Of a DNA stretch of 47,298 nucleotides, positions 12,876-27,500 are shown piece by piece. Position numbers and translations under genes: made by a program. Position 1 is the first letter of the stretch; every line of letters begins with the position of its first letter. This DNA is from Tubiluchus corallicola (lineage: Eukaryota > Priapulida > Priapulimorpha > Priapulimorphida > Tubiluchidae), in assembly GCA_030141605.1 (NCBI GenBank), contig JAQGDQ010001280.1:2501-49798 (forward strand). The letters run 5' to 3'. The notes beneath the pieces were generated by a model. That model was not told the origin of the DNA and made no database searches. It worked only from the letters and a program-made list of their open reading frames with translations.

Positions 12876-13146
12876 TGTCTAACATCATTTCCAAGTGGAT
12901 GAGAACACTTATTAATGCAATGACTAGCCACGTCGCTCAATTCATTCTTGATAAAATCTCAACAAGGTTAATTATAACACTCAAAGGTGTTATTTCAGCA
13001 GATTGAGAAGAATGATTCTCGATTGTGTGTCGTGATAGTTTAAGCTTTTGATATTATGAGTTGAAATAACATGGCCGCCCTACTTACCTGAATATACATA
13101 ATCTATTTAGAGAGATACGAAGATCGAGGAGGAGAATGAGAGGGAG

Positions 13147-17644
<4,498 letters not shown>

Positions 17645-17654
17645 TATTAGGTCT

Positions 17655-18370
17655 ATGGTGGACCCCTGTTCAGTGATAAATTCATTATGGGACTTGTGAT
17701 TCTCCAACGTCTACCATTTCGAAACACGACAACATATACATTGGAATTTTAATAAAAAGGAAAGGGTTATACAGCAATTAATGCTTTGCAAGAGGATCTG
17801 GTACTAAGAAATTGGCTTACAGACTGAACAGAGCCAAAATTTTTTGTATGGTTAATTAATTTATGTGACTACAAGCTTGTTTGTGATACACAACGCGTAA
17901 TTTGTTTGCAATTAAGTTTTAATAAAGGTTTATTATTAACATAATTATTGTAATTATTATTTTAATGTTCAAGCTTGACGAATAAAGTGTTCAAGCAGGA
18001 GACGAATAAAGTAGCGCAATTACTATAGAATTTTTTGTTTTTCATGTGTTATAACTGGCCAGAAGTTTTTTATCACATTGTTTTGTTGTATGAAGGAAGT
18101 AGATTTAGGTTCTAGCCCCTTGATCATTTTGCATTTTGCGCAAATGTTCCCGCTAGAGCTGCGTTCATCGTTCCGGTTAGCACTGTGCTGCCACCTGGTG
18201 CAGAAAATGTAAAATTTATTTATCAAGCGCATTACATCAATTTAAAATCTCTGAACGCTGAACAATAAAATACGTTTAAAATTCACAAGAAACATGAAAT
18301 TTAAAATATAAAAAAAATGAAAATAATTTACCGTAAGAAGTACAATTTAAACAAACGTGTTTTAAAGTGT
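17655..18370. other. 3' flank of the peptide gene; otherwise non-coding
   Basis: It has four AATAAA hexamers on the plus strand (near 17,751, 17,931, 17,981 and 18,005) that could serve as 3' processing signals. No other gene is supported. Confidence 0.35.
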
Positions 18371-18374
18371 TGTT

Positions 18375-19008
18375 TTAAAACGATCTAATGAATTTGTACA
18401 ACGTGTAGCACAGGTAGGTTATTCCAGAGGCCTGCAGCACAGACAGAAAAACCCTTTCACTATAAAATACTGTATTAGGAATTAGCTGATGTAAATTAAT
18501 TTGTTCATTATCATTAGAACGAAGTGTTTGACTTATGTTACGGCGTATTAAAAGATCAGTAAGGTACGCAGGTGCCAAATCATGTAGTATTTTGTAGGTG
18601 ATGCAAAGAATTTTTAAATTGAATTCAGAACTTTATCGGCAGCCAATGTAGCTCTCTTATAGGTTTTACGCGTCAAATGTGGACACAGGAAAGTTCAAAT
18701 GTGATTTGGGTAAGTCAAATGTAGACATAGGAATTTCGAATGTGTTTTGGGCAACTCAAATGTGACTTAGGTAAGTCAAATGTAGACATAGGACATTTGA
18801 CTTGACATGTGTCTACATTTGACTTACCAAAAACGCTTAAGATTTGTTGAAAACCATTGTTAACACATCCGAACCGCCTAAGTCTACATTTGAGTTACCA
18901 AGACACATTTGAATTACCTAAATCTACATTTGAATTAACGTAGGTCTACATTTGCTGTGTAAAACCTATAGCATGGATGTATTATGATCATATTTTCTAG
19001 TTTTCGTA
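18375..19008 (-). pseudogene. CR1/L2-like LINE reverse transcriptase remnant, split by a MITE
   Basis: On the minus strand, 18,375-18,600 reads KILHDLAPAYLTDLLIRRNI followed by a 'LRSND' motif, the standard C-terminal pattern of CR1/L2 ORF2. The 18,605-18,657 segment supplies 'RELHWLPI' in a shifted frame. Beyond the MITE, 18,971-19,008 supplies the preceding 'ITKTRKYDHNTSM'. The two flanks abut correctly only if the MITE is removed. Several frame breaks and substitutions show a long-dead copy. The hAT element starting at 19,017 interrupts it again. Confidence 0.8.
18660..18968. mobile_element. Foldback MITE with TA target duplication
   Basis: A 309-bp element with inverted ends: TAGGTTTTAC at the left, GTAAAACCTA at the right, extended imperfectly by CAAATGT/ACATTTG. 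It is bordered by TA on both sides. Inside, 'gtcaaatgtagacatagga' is repeated directly in the left half and as 'tctacatttgaattac'-type complements in the right half, so the whole element can fold back. The TA target suggests mobilisation by a Tc1/mariner-type transposase. There is no coding capacity. Its insertion point inside a LINE coding region confirms both boundaries. Confidence 0.85.
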
Positions 19009-19016
19009 ATGACACT

Positions 19017-19748
19017 CAGCGGCGGATTATGATTTTATGGGCCTTAGGCTTGAGCTTGGAACGGGCCTTTTAAATGTTGCTACACTGCTGAGCTGACGTG
19101 ACTATATAAACACGATTACAGCTTGGTGAGTTTCTCGGTCAGATGTCAACTAAGTTTGTCTTCATCCCAACGAGAAGAGTTTGACTCATTCGAAAAAAGC
19201 GGCAAGTCAAAATCAAGTCATATCAATTACGAAGAAGAAATGACAAGAAAACGAAAGAGAAGCGAGAAACTGAGACGAAATGATGGAGCTGCGGGGTGAA
19301 ACTGAGTTCAGCCCTCGTGATTCATTCCGTGTAAATGTCTTTCTTTCTATCATAGATCACCTATGTGCTGCATTAGATAAACGCATTAGTGCATATGATA
19401 ATAACTGACATATGAAATTATAACTGACTTTGCCTCCAGAAGAATTCGGAAACTGAAATTTTGAACTTAAACTTAAACTGTGTAAACGTGAATTGTGTAA
19501 ACTTAAACTGTGAAAACGTGAATTGTGTAAACTTAAATTGTGTAAACTTAAATTGTGTAAACTTGATTTGTGTAAACTTAAATTGTGTAAACTTGAATTG
19601 TGTAAACTTAAATTGTGTAAACTTGAATTGTGTAAACTTAAATTGTGTAAACTTGATTTGTGTAAACCCGATTTGAAATATAATGACTGACTTTTGATCC
19701 CGGGCCTTAGGCTTCAGCCTATTCAGCCTATAGGGCTATCCGCTACAG
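19017..19748 (+). mobile_element. hAT element, internally decayed, with 8-bp target duplication
   Basis: A 732-bp element flanked by the perfect octamer ATGACACT (19,009-19,016 and 19,749-19,756). The ends are CAGCGGCGGAT at the left and ATCCGCTACAG at the right, an 8/11 inverted match. The internal frame at 19,180-19,410 (one shift near 19,300) contains DSFRVNVFLSIIDHLCAALD and RISAY. This matches the conserved segment of hAT/TTF-finger (ZMYM-type) transposases between finger and catalytic domain. The catalytic domain is missing. Positions 19,462-19,675 are an 18-bp tandem array. Confidence 0.85.
19462..19675 (+). repeat. 18-bp tandem repeat inside the hAT element
   Basis: About 12 copies of 'aacttaaattgtgtaaac'-type units, with A/G and A/T variants alternating. 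Because 18 is divisible by 3 the plus frame stays open (Asn-Cys-Val-Asn-Leu repeats), which is a by-product of the repeat. Confidence 0.9.
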
Positions 19749-19935
19749 ATGACACTAGTTTCAGTTTAGCACACGGGGCTCCTGTGACATAAACCTCAGT
19801 GTTTACCAAGTTGAACTACAGATGGCGGTGCTTGAGAACAAGGAATACCAGAACAGTTCAAGTCAGAATTTTGAGATTGTTTTCTTCCGCGACCACACAA
19901 TCTGCACAAAGATCGCGCGGTCTCAAAAATGATGG

Positions 19936-19980
19936 ATGGGCATCGAACCTTCGAGTTCGAATATTCGAATTCGAATAATT
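19936..19980. repeat. Possible hAT-type terminal fragment
   Basis: 'gggcatcgaacc' followed by nested 'ttcgaatattcgaattcgaa' resembles the end of the element at 27,501-27,850. No partner end is visible nearby, so it is a solo end at best. Confidence 0.3.
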
Positions 19981-19992
19981 CACACTTCATGC

Positions 19993-20400
19993 AGAATTAT
20001 GGACAATCAAAGCTCAACACGAAGCAGAAATTGATGCATTTCAAAGAAGAAACTACAGGAACGTTCCAGGAATAAAATGGCCAAAGAAAATATCAAGTCA
20101 GGCTCTGTATAAGAAAGTCAAGGCAGAGGAATGGACAGTTTAAATCAAGTGAAGATTAAGATGTATAGGACATGTTATACGACTACCAGATGACAGTCCA
20201 TTAAAATTAGTTTTCAAAGAAGAAGTTGCAGGAAGAAAAGAAACCACAAGGAGGACAGCTGCTGACTTACATCAATTTCATCCAAAAAGATCTTATCTAC
20301 ACACCATTAGATATCAAAAATACAGAGACATGGGAGGTTGCGGGTGACCGGGCAGCATGGAGTAAAGTGATCAGGAGGGTCATGTCAAACGACGTGCGAC
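19993..20400 (+). pseudogene. RTE-like LINE ORF2 C-terminal remnant
   Basis: One plus frame from 19,993 reads ELWTIKAQHEAEIDAFQRRN, then PGIKWPKKISSQALYKKV and 'RLRCIGHVIRLPDDSPLKL', the usual post-RT region of RTE-type LINEs ('W....i...L......RLRW.GHV.R'). Two in-frame stops (one TAA, one TGA) interrupt it before RLRC. Near 20,240 the reading passes to another frame, giving 'AGDRAAWSKVIRRVMSND', the typical 'A.DR..W...' end of these proteins. It is therefore a multiply disabled copy. Confidence 0.8.
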
Positions 20401-20725
20401 TCCAGAGACATGGGAGGTTGCGGGTGACAGGGCAGCACGGAGTAAAGTGATCAGGAGGGTCATGTCAAACGACGTGCGACTCCAGAGACATGGGAGGCTG
20501 CGGGTGACAGGGGAGCACGGAGTAAAGTGATCAGGAGGGTCATGTCGAATGACGTGTGACTCCAGAGACATGGGAGGCTGCGGGTGACAGAGCAGCTTGG
20601 AGTAAAGTGATCAGGAGGGTCATGTCAAACGACGTGTGACTCCAGAGACATGGGAGGCTGCGTGTGACAGGGCAGCATGGAGTAAAGTGAACAGGGGGGT
20701 CATGTCAAACAGCGTAGACTCCAGA
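20321..20725 (+). repeat. 80-bp tandem repeat (5 copies) from a LINE C-terminal coding segment
   Basis: 'gagacatgggagg' recurs at about 20,325, 20,405, 20,485, 20,565 and 20,645, an exact 80-bp period. The unit includes the LINE codons for DRAAWSKVIRRVMSN. Because 80 is not a multiple of 3, each copy is in a new frame, so amplification followed coding decay. The copies differ at only a few sites. Confidence 0.9.
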
Positions 20726-21743
20726 GATGATGAGTACACGCTTCAACTGCATACGCTCCTTATTATTAAAACGTTTAAAATTATTATTATAAGAAATTTA
20801 TTAAATGAAGGATGTTATATCGCAAATTCAACAAAAATCTAAGTCAATAAACGTGCAAATTAAACAGAAATGCAATACTTTGTTTATTTGTTAGGCGTGT
20901 GTAAGGCGAAAACACACACAACTCCAAAAAACAGGACCGAGACCGAACCGGATGCTTAACTGAATCCGGAAGGGCCGAACCGAAACCGAATGCGCTAATT
21001 TTATTTTCATCCTATTTAAGGAGATAGTTTCCAATTGTGTTTGTGGCGTGTTAGCTACAGGCACGCCAATCTGTTAATGTGTTACTATCTTATTTCGCGC
21101 GCGCAAGTTTTCCTTGTGGTATGTAAGTTTTACGTGCGCATGCGCAAGACATTTGCGCAGTGTACATGCGCAGTCATGTATTTGTTGGCCTTGATGCTGC
21201 AATTACTTCAAATTTGAGTTTTGTATCAGTGTTTAATTTCTTTGGTTTCAAGATTTTTCTTTGGTTACAAGAGATTGTATTGACAATTGACAGTACTGCT
21301 TCACACTTGGAGTTTTAGGCTCAAAATTTCTGCTTTTGTACAAAAGATATACGCAAGATGGCTCTCACATACCACTAGTATATATATATATATATATGCA
21401 CTATAATCATTAATGCAGAACTTTTCAGTCGATATAAATCATTATAAGTCACCACTAAACGTTCTAAAGCTTATAATCCAGAGAAAATATTTACTTGGTG
21501 TGCCATAACTGCTACTAAGAAAGGAGGGGTCCAGGACGCTTTTGCCCTTTTGCCCACCCCCTAAATCCACCATTGGTTGCTAATAAAATGTAAGATAGCA
21601 TTGTGACGTATATCTGCTTCTCACCTGAGCTATCGACGTTTTTATGAATCTACTCGAACAAGAAGTCGGGAACGAATAACAAATTCACCGTGAACTTTAT
21701 CTTAGAGAATTCACATTACATTAAAAACAAGATTTTAGTTTAA
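20726..21743. other. Non-coding stretch
   Basis: It has a (TA)n run at about 21,379-21,397. Nothing else is supported. Confidence 0.3.
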
Positions 21744-22190
21744 CCCTTTCAGTCCCAAATTGTTTTTTTAATAACAAAGAATTTTTTGGCTTGGTACTTT
21801 TGTTCAGTATGTCCATCTTGTTTACACATAATAATTATTTTTTCTACCTGTGCCTGTATCCTGTGCTAAATATAGCCTGTATCCCACGGGATACATTGGG
21901 ATTCAGTGGAAGCATAAAATGTGCTTCATTTTGCAACTGCTGATAATTTTTTAAAGTATTTAAGACATTTAGTATGCACGCTATGCTGATCTGTACAAAG
22001 TCGTCTCTAAAGTACTGTACCTTGCGCAGTTTTTTATGCTATGTAGATTTTCTAGTTTGCCATTTTATCACCATTTTAGTCTATTGTTATTGGCTTAAAT
22101 CAAAATAACTATTAACAGTTTTAAAATTTTATTAATTTCAAAGGCAGAAAATATTCTCGTATCCCGCGGGATACAACGGGTATGAAAGGT
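21744..22190. mobile_element. piggyBac-like MITE candidate
   Basis: The left end TTAA|CCCTTTCAGTCCC begins at 21,740. The right end '...CGGGTATGAAAGG|TTCAA' ends near 22,190 and is an imperfect inverse with a mutated target site. Two hairpin-forming palindromes, 'TATCCCACGGGATA' (about 21,891) and 'GTATCCCGCGGGATAC' (about 22,159), occur inside, paralleling the hairpins in the better-preserved element at 33,887-34,653. There is no coding capacity. Confidence 0.5.
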
Positions 22191-22686
22191 TCAATTTCTT
22201 ACGGAATGTTAAGTAACAGTTGTGTAGCTTGTCGTACATTATACCGAAATATTTAGATCTTTCTTGTAAATGGAGATGCGTTTATGCCTTCCAGTAATGT
22301 CTGTAATTAAAACATTTTAATGACCTACAGCAACTGCGCGTGCGCACAACGCAGCTGTGAAAAGGTTGCTTATTACTGATAGTTTAGCTACTACTATTAA
22401 TTGAAAACTAAAGCCAGTGTTCTCATTAGCGTTTTCCGCTTGCAGCGTTGTTGTGTTGTTGTGTTGTTGTGCTAAACGAAATCCTGAAACAGAAGTCACA
22501 GAATTTTTTGCATATACAACCATTAAATACGTAAACAACTACTGCTAAAGCAATAAAGAAAATAACTATGCAAAAATTTAATGCTTGTGTCCATTTATCT
22601 TACTGTTATCTGATGCACATCTAATTGAAACATTTTAATCACAATGAAGGTAACAAAAAGAACATGGACGAAAAACAAATTTGAAT
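22191..22686. other. Non-coding stretch
   Basis: It contains a short (GTT)n-like run at about 22,446-22,472. No supported feature. Confidence 0.3.
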
Positions 22687-23296
22687 AAAATTTGGCATAA
22701 CTGACATTGCGTCCATAATCAAGATTGTGTCCTTTTTAGGACAAAATGATCCCTTCCTATTTTGCTTTTCTTCCCTTTTGTTCATTTTTACCCTCTTTAT
22801 TTCTCTGTTTTTTTCTATAATTCTTTCTCTTGTTGACATAATAATCAAATTTGCCTATTTTCACGGTGGTTTCACAAGAGTTGCTTCTTTACCTCCGTGC
22901 AGCACCTCTTTCTGATTAATAAACTATTAAGTAGCTTAGTAACTACTTACTAAATTTGACATATTCCTACAGAAAAAGAGTTAGAATACAAAACTGAAAT
23001 GTACAAAACTGTAGAAAAAAATTTAATTACTGAATAACACGTTGAACGGTTGAGCTATGCGAGACCAACAAATGATGAAAAAATGGCGGCCTGTATCACG
23101 CTTGCTATTGAATTCTGTTTTGTGCACGTTTTTCTTTTGGTTTGTTTTTTCTCGTTTGCTCATTTTAAAAGCAATAAATGACTGCAAAAGAATTCAAGAC
23201 AAATTTGTTAATCCTAATGAAACTATAGCAGCAACAAACTTTCTTTTCGCTAACTTTAAATTTAGTAAAAAAAATGGTAGAATAGACTGCATTTGA
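22687..23296 (+). repeat. Left arm of a ~0.6-kb inverted repeat flanking the first receptor gene
   Basis: Reverse complement of 28,067-28,673, with high identity across the arm apart from a few indels (for example near 22,850-22,910). A degraded direct copy of part of it (corresponding to 22,948-23,020) follows at 23,307-23,370. The arms are 4.8 kb apart and enclose gene 23,417-27,058. Confidence 0.85.
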
Positions 23297-23416
23297 ATGT
23301 GTAACTAATTACTAGATTTGACATGATCCCACAGAAAAAGAGCTTGAACACAAAACGGTAGCAAAAAAAGTTAATAACCTTGTAACTATAGTTGCTCCAT
23401 GGCTGCAGTCAAAAAG

Positions 23417-26400
23417 TTACTCTATCATCTTATGGGGTTGCTGTGATGTTGGAAGCACACAGTCGTTATAGGTTGGATCTGAAATCAGACACTTACAGAC
23501 GGTGTGCTGGGTCTGCCGCGCGTGACTTCCGGACGCTATAGATTCTTGTTCATTGGTGTCAGGTTCAACTGGCGTGATTTCTGACCGAGTCCGTGGCCGC
23601 TGGGTTTGCCGCACGTGACGTCCGGACGCTATAGATTCTTGTTCATTGGTGTCAGATTCAACTGGCGCGATTTTTGACCGAGTCCGTGGCCGATGGGTCT
23701 GCCGCGCGTGACGTCCGGACGCTATAGATTCTTGTTCATTGGTGTCATGTTCAACTGGCGCGATTTTTGACCGAGTCCGTGGCCGCTGGGTTTGCCGCAC
23801 GCGACGTCCGGACGCTAGAGTTTCTTGTTCATTAGTGTCATGTTCAACTGGTGCGATTTTTGACCGAGTCCGTGGCCGCTGGGTTTGCCGCACGCGACGT
23901 CTGGACGCTATAGATTCTTGTTCATTAGTTTCATGTTCAACTGGTGCGATTTCTGACCGAGTCCGTGGCCGCTGGGTTTGCCGCACGCGACGTCCGGACG
24001 CTATAGATTCTTGTTCATTAGTGTCAGGTTCAACTGGCATGATTTCTGACCGAGTCCGTGGCCAATGGGTTTGCAGCACGCGACGTCCAGACGCTATAGA
24101 TTCTTGTTCATTAGTGTCATGTTCAACTGGTGCGATTTTTGACCGAGTCCGTGTCCGCTTACACAATATGACCAAACCTGTCAACAATACTAACACGTAA
24201 AGAAACGCTAAAAGGATGGCAAGACTTGCTAAGGCACCAAGGGATGTCCGTTGGTCATGTTTTACAATGGGACTAAGTGGGGGCAGTGGATGAGTGCAGT
24301 ATTTTCCACATGAGCCGAAGTCACAGCATTTCTCAATCCCACCACAATCGTTGTCCTTGTTGCACGTTCCTGTCGGACAGTTGTTTGCATCCAATGTCTT
24401 GTTGGGAGTGCACTTTCCCGTCTTAGTCAGTATGCCGCAGTTCTTTCCCGAAAACGCTTCCAGACACGTGCATCTGTACGAATTGCTAGGCGTGTCGATG
24501 GTACAAGTTCCGCTGTACAGACAGGGGAACGAAGCGCATGCGTTGAACGTGCTACAGTTCTTCCCAAGATAACCCTGTTTGCAAGAACACGTGTACCAGT
24601 TGCCCGTATTAAGGCACGCTGCCCCGTTCTGGCATGGTTTGTCTCTGCAAAAGTCCCTTATTTCGCAAGAGTCCCCCAGGTACCCATCTGGACAGGTGCA
24701 GTTGAAGGAACTGTAGTGGTTAGTGCAGGTTCCAGAATTCTGGCACGGTTTGTCTCTGCAAAAGTCCCTTATTTCGCAAGAGTCTCCCAAGTACCCATCT
24801 GGACAGGTGCAATTGAAGAAACTGTTGTGGTTGTTGCAGATTCCAGAATTCAGGCACGGTTTGTATCTGCAAAAGTTTCTTATTTCGCAAGAGTCCCCTA
24901 GGTACCCATCTTGACAGGTGCAATTGAAGGAACTGTTGTGGTTGTTGCAGATTCCAGAATTCTGGCACGGTTTGTCTCTGCAAAAGTCCCTTATTTCGCA
25001 AGAGTCTCCCAAGTACCCATCTGGACAGGTGCAATTGAAGGAACTGTTGTAGTTATTGCAGGTTCCAGAATTCTGGCACGGTTTGTCTCTGCAAAAGTCC
25101 CTTATTTCGCAAGAGTCCCCTAGGTACCCATCTTGACAGGTGCAATTGAAGGAACTGTAGTGGTTAGTGCAGGTTCCAGAATTCTGGCACGGTTTGTCTC
25201 TGCAAAAGTCCCTTATTTCGCAAGAGTCCCCCAGGTACCCATCTGGACAGGTGCAGTTGAAGGAACTGTAGTGGTTAGTACAGGTTCCAGAATTCTGGCA
25301 CGGTTTGTCTCTGCAAAAGTCAATTATTTCGCAAATGTCTCCCAAGTACCCATCTGGACAGGTGCAATTGAAGGAATTGTTGTGGTTGTTGCAGATTCCA
25401 GAATTCTGGCACGGTTTGTCTCTGCAAAAGTCCCTTATTTCGCAAGAGTCTCCCAAGTACCCATCTGGACAGGTGCAATTGAAGGAACTGTAGTGGTTAG
25501 TGCAGGTTCCAGAATTCTGGCACGGTTTGTCTCTGCAAAAGTCAATTATTTCGCAAGAGTCCCCCAGGTACCCATCTGGACAGGTGCAATTGAAGGAACT
25601 GTAGTGGTTAGTGCAGGTTCCAGAATTCTGGCACGGTTTGTCTCTGCAAAAGTCAATTATTTCGCAAGAGTCTCCCAAGTACCCATCTGGACAGGTGCAA
25701 TTGAAGGAATTGTTGTGGTTGTTGCAGATTCCAGAATTCTGGCACGGTTTGTCTCTGCAAAAGTCCCTTATTTCGCAAGAGTCCCCTAGGTACCCATCTT
25801 GACAGGTGCAATTGAAGGAACTGTAGTGGTTAGTGCAGGTTCCAGAATTCTGGCACGGTTTGTTTCTGCAAAAGTCCCTTATTTCGCAAGAGTCCCCCAG
25901 GTACCCATCAGGACAGGTGCAATTGAAGGAACTGTAGTGGTTAGTACAGGTTCCAGAATTCTGGCACGGTTTGTCTCTGCAAAAGTCCCTTATTTCGCAA
26001 GAGTCTCCCAAGTACCCATCTGGACAGGTGCAATTGAAGGAACTGTAGTGGTTAGTGCAGGTTCCAGAATTCTGGCACGGTTTGTCTCTGCAAAAGTCCC
26101 TTATTTCGCAAGAGTCCCCCAGGTACCCATCTGGACAGGTGCAATTGAAGGAACTGTAGTGGTTAGTACAGGTTCCAGAATTCTGGCACGGTTTGTCTCT
26201 GCAAAAGTCAATTATTTCACAAGAGTCCCCCAGGTACCCATCTGGACAGGTGCAATTGAAGGAACTGTAGTGGTTATTGCAGATTCCAGAATTCTGGCAC
26301 GGTTTGTCTCTGCAAAAATCCCATATTTCGCAAGAGTCCCCCAGGTACCCATCTGGACAGGTGCAATTGAAGGAACTGTAGTGGTTAGTACAGATTCCAG

Positions 26401-27058
26401 AATTCTGACATGGATTTGAAAAACACGTGTCCCTTTTGTCTGTACAGTCGACGCCATACCATTGTATAGGATCCGTATAACATTGGCAAGTAAAATAGTT
26501 ATAGGACACAGCGTCAGTCCACTTTTCAGTACAATTTGAATGATCTAAAGGACAGTACTCACACTCCTTTGGGGGATACAAGTATAGCACTACTAACTCA
26601 AAAGCAGGATTCGTCTGTTTTCCATAGTTTATAAAGTTAAAGCACAGTGTAGTGGTGGAAAAAGCAACTAATGGATATTCTGTTTTACTGTTGCACAGAG
26701 TGAGATTATTTCCTCTCGTTTTAAAGCCATCCGCGTAGGCAAAAATATAGTCTTGGTTACACCTGAGGTCCCTGTTACCCAAGCCAAAGTACAATTTTCT
26801 ATCAGCGTCAGTGCTATTGGGCGTGAAACAGATTTCTCCAAGTAGTGAGTCGGAGCCGTTGTCTCTATACAGTAGCGGATCTCCTATAATCGACATGTTT
26901 TGAGCAGGAAGATTTAAACGTTGGCTTTCTTCTTTATAGGGATGCATCGTTTGAACATTATCTGGAAACTTTAGGTTCCATACTCTGCAATTTACGCTTG
27001 TCAGAAGGAAACATAGCAAATCTACGCATAAACCCAGCTTCTTTGTTTTCTCGAGCAT
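23417..27058 (-). CDS. CUB-like/18xEGF/WAP single-pass membrane protein (receptor cluster gene 1)
   Basis: An uninterrupted 1,213-codon frame without introns. I start it at the ATG at 27,058; the frame extends 11 codons further but only to a TTG. Domains: signal peptide 1-24; divergent CUB-like domain about 25-161 with two Cys pairs and the LYFGLGNRDLRC / LCFNF pattern; Cys-rich linker about 166-205; 18 EGF-like units about 211-877; eight-Cys WAP domain about 881-929 (CNKDNDCGGIEKCCDFGSCG); transmembrane helix about 939-967; cytoplasmic tail to 1,213. EGFs 2-16 are near-identical 37-residue units (DFCRDKPCQNSGTC...), most with an NCT glycosylation sequon. The tail holds seven 31-residue repeats rich in RTRS...PVE.DTNEQESIASG. 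It is presumably a cell-surface recognition or adhesion receptor; the ligand is unknown. It is flanked by inverted repeats. The many plus-strand frames over it are shadows. Confidence 0.93.
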   Translation of the reverse strand: MLEKTKKLGLCVDLLCFLLTSVNCRVWNLKFPDNVQTMHPYKEESQRLNLPAQNMSIIGDPLLYRDNGSDSLLGEICFTPNSTDADRKLYFGLGNRDLRCNQDYIFAYADGFKTRGNNLTLCNSKTEYPLVAFSTTTLCFNFINYGKQTNPAFELVVLYLYPPKECEYCPLDHSNCTEKWTDAVSYNYFTCQCYTDPIQWYGVDCTDKRDTCFSNPCQNSGICTNHYSSFNCTCPDGYLGDSCEIWDFCRDKPCQNSGICNNHYSSFNCTCPDGYLGDSCEIIDFCRDKPCQNSGTCTNHYSSFNCTCPDGYLGDSCEIRDFCRDKPCQNSGTCTNHYSSFNCTCPDGYLGDSCEIRDFCRDKPCQNSGTCTNHYSSFNCTCPDGYLGDSCEIRDFCRNKPCQNSGTCTNHYSSFNCTCQDGYLGDSCEIRDFCRDKPCQNSGICNNHNNSFNCTCPDGYLGDSCEIIDFCRDKPCQNSGTCTNHYSSFNCTCPDGYLGDSCEIIDFCRDKPCQNSGTCTNHYSSFNCTCPDGYLGDSCEIRDFCRDKPCQNSGICNNHNNSFNCTCPDGYLGDICEIIDFCRDKPCQNSGTCTNHYSSFNCTCPDGYLGDSCEIRDFCRDKPCQNSGTCTNHYSSFNCTCQDGYLGDSCEIRDFCRDKPCQNSGTCNNYNSSFNCTCPDGYLGDSCEIRDFCRDKPCQNSGICNNHNSSFNCTCQDGYLGDSCEIRNFCRYKPCLNSGICNNHNSFFNCTCPDGYLGDSCEIRDFCRDKPCQNSGTCTNHYSSFNCTCPDGYLGDSCEIRDFCRDKPCQNGAACLNTGNWYTCSCKQGYLGKNCSTFNACASFPCLYSGTCTIDTPSNSYRCTCLEAFSGKNCGILTKTGKCTPNKTLDANNCPTGTCNKDNDCGGIEKCCDFGSCGKYCTHPLPPLSPIVKHDQRTSLGALASLAILLAFLYVLVLLTGLVILCKRTRTRSKIAPVEHDTNEQESIASGRRVLQTHWPRTRSEIMPVEPDTNEQESIASGRRVRQTQRPRTRSEIAPVEHETNEQESIASRRRVRQTQRPRTRSKIAPVEHDTNEQETLASGRRVRQTQRPRTRSKIAPVEHDTNEQESIASGRHARQTHRPRTRSKIAPVESDTNEQESIASGRHVRQTQRPRTRSEITPVEPDTNEQESIASGSHARQTQHTVCKCLISDPTYNDCVLPTSQQPHKMIE

Positions 27059-27500
27059 ACTATTTCTCGAGTCAGATTTAAATGAGCTCAAAGCTGAGTT
27101 GCAAAGAACCGACGAGTTAGTGGAACGTTACATATGAGAAAATCACAGTTTCTTCCACAAACGTACCAGTCCCCAGATGTAGAAGAAACCGTTTGGAACT
27201 TTGAGACTTTATAGGCCATTTAGAACGGCGCGCAATGCAACAATGGCAAATGCGTGGTTATTATTAATACAATGTCACTTTTATATTTTGTTATTTCCAT
27301 GAACTGTTTGATTACAATTTGCATGTGATTTTATAACGCAATTAATTTTTTCCAGTGTATTACATATATTACTGCAATTTTTATTGATTATTGAAACAAT
27401 ATGTTTTTTGCTATTTTGATATTTTGATGCATGGTTAACATTACTATTATTATTATTTTTATTTTGTCATTTCGATGCACTGTTTTCTTCAAATTAAACA
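27059..27500. other. 5' flank of receptor gene 1
   Basis: AT-rich, with no additional exon visible upstream of the ATG. No TATA box could be placed with confidence. Confidence 0.3.

Noticed and set aside
13085-13140. A minus-strand exon ending at a perfect CAG|GTAAGT.
   Set aside because: The only open frame runs straight into the (GA)n microsatellite and has no start or acceptor.
23739-26457. Many long open frames on the plus strand and in shifted minus frames across receptor gene 1, and likewise over genes 2-4.
   Set aside because: They are shadows of the EGF and tail repeats; none has a signal, domain or plausible composition.
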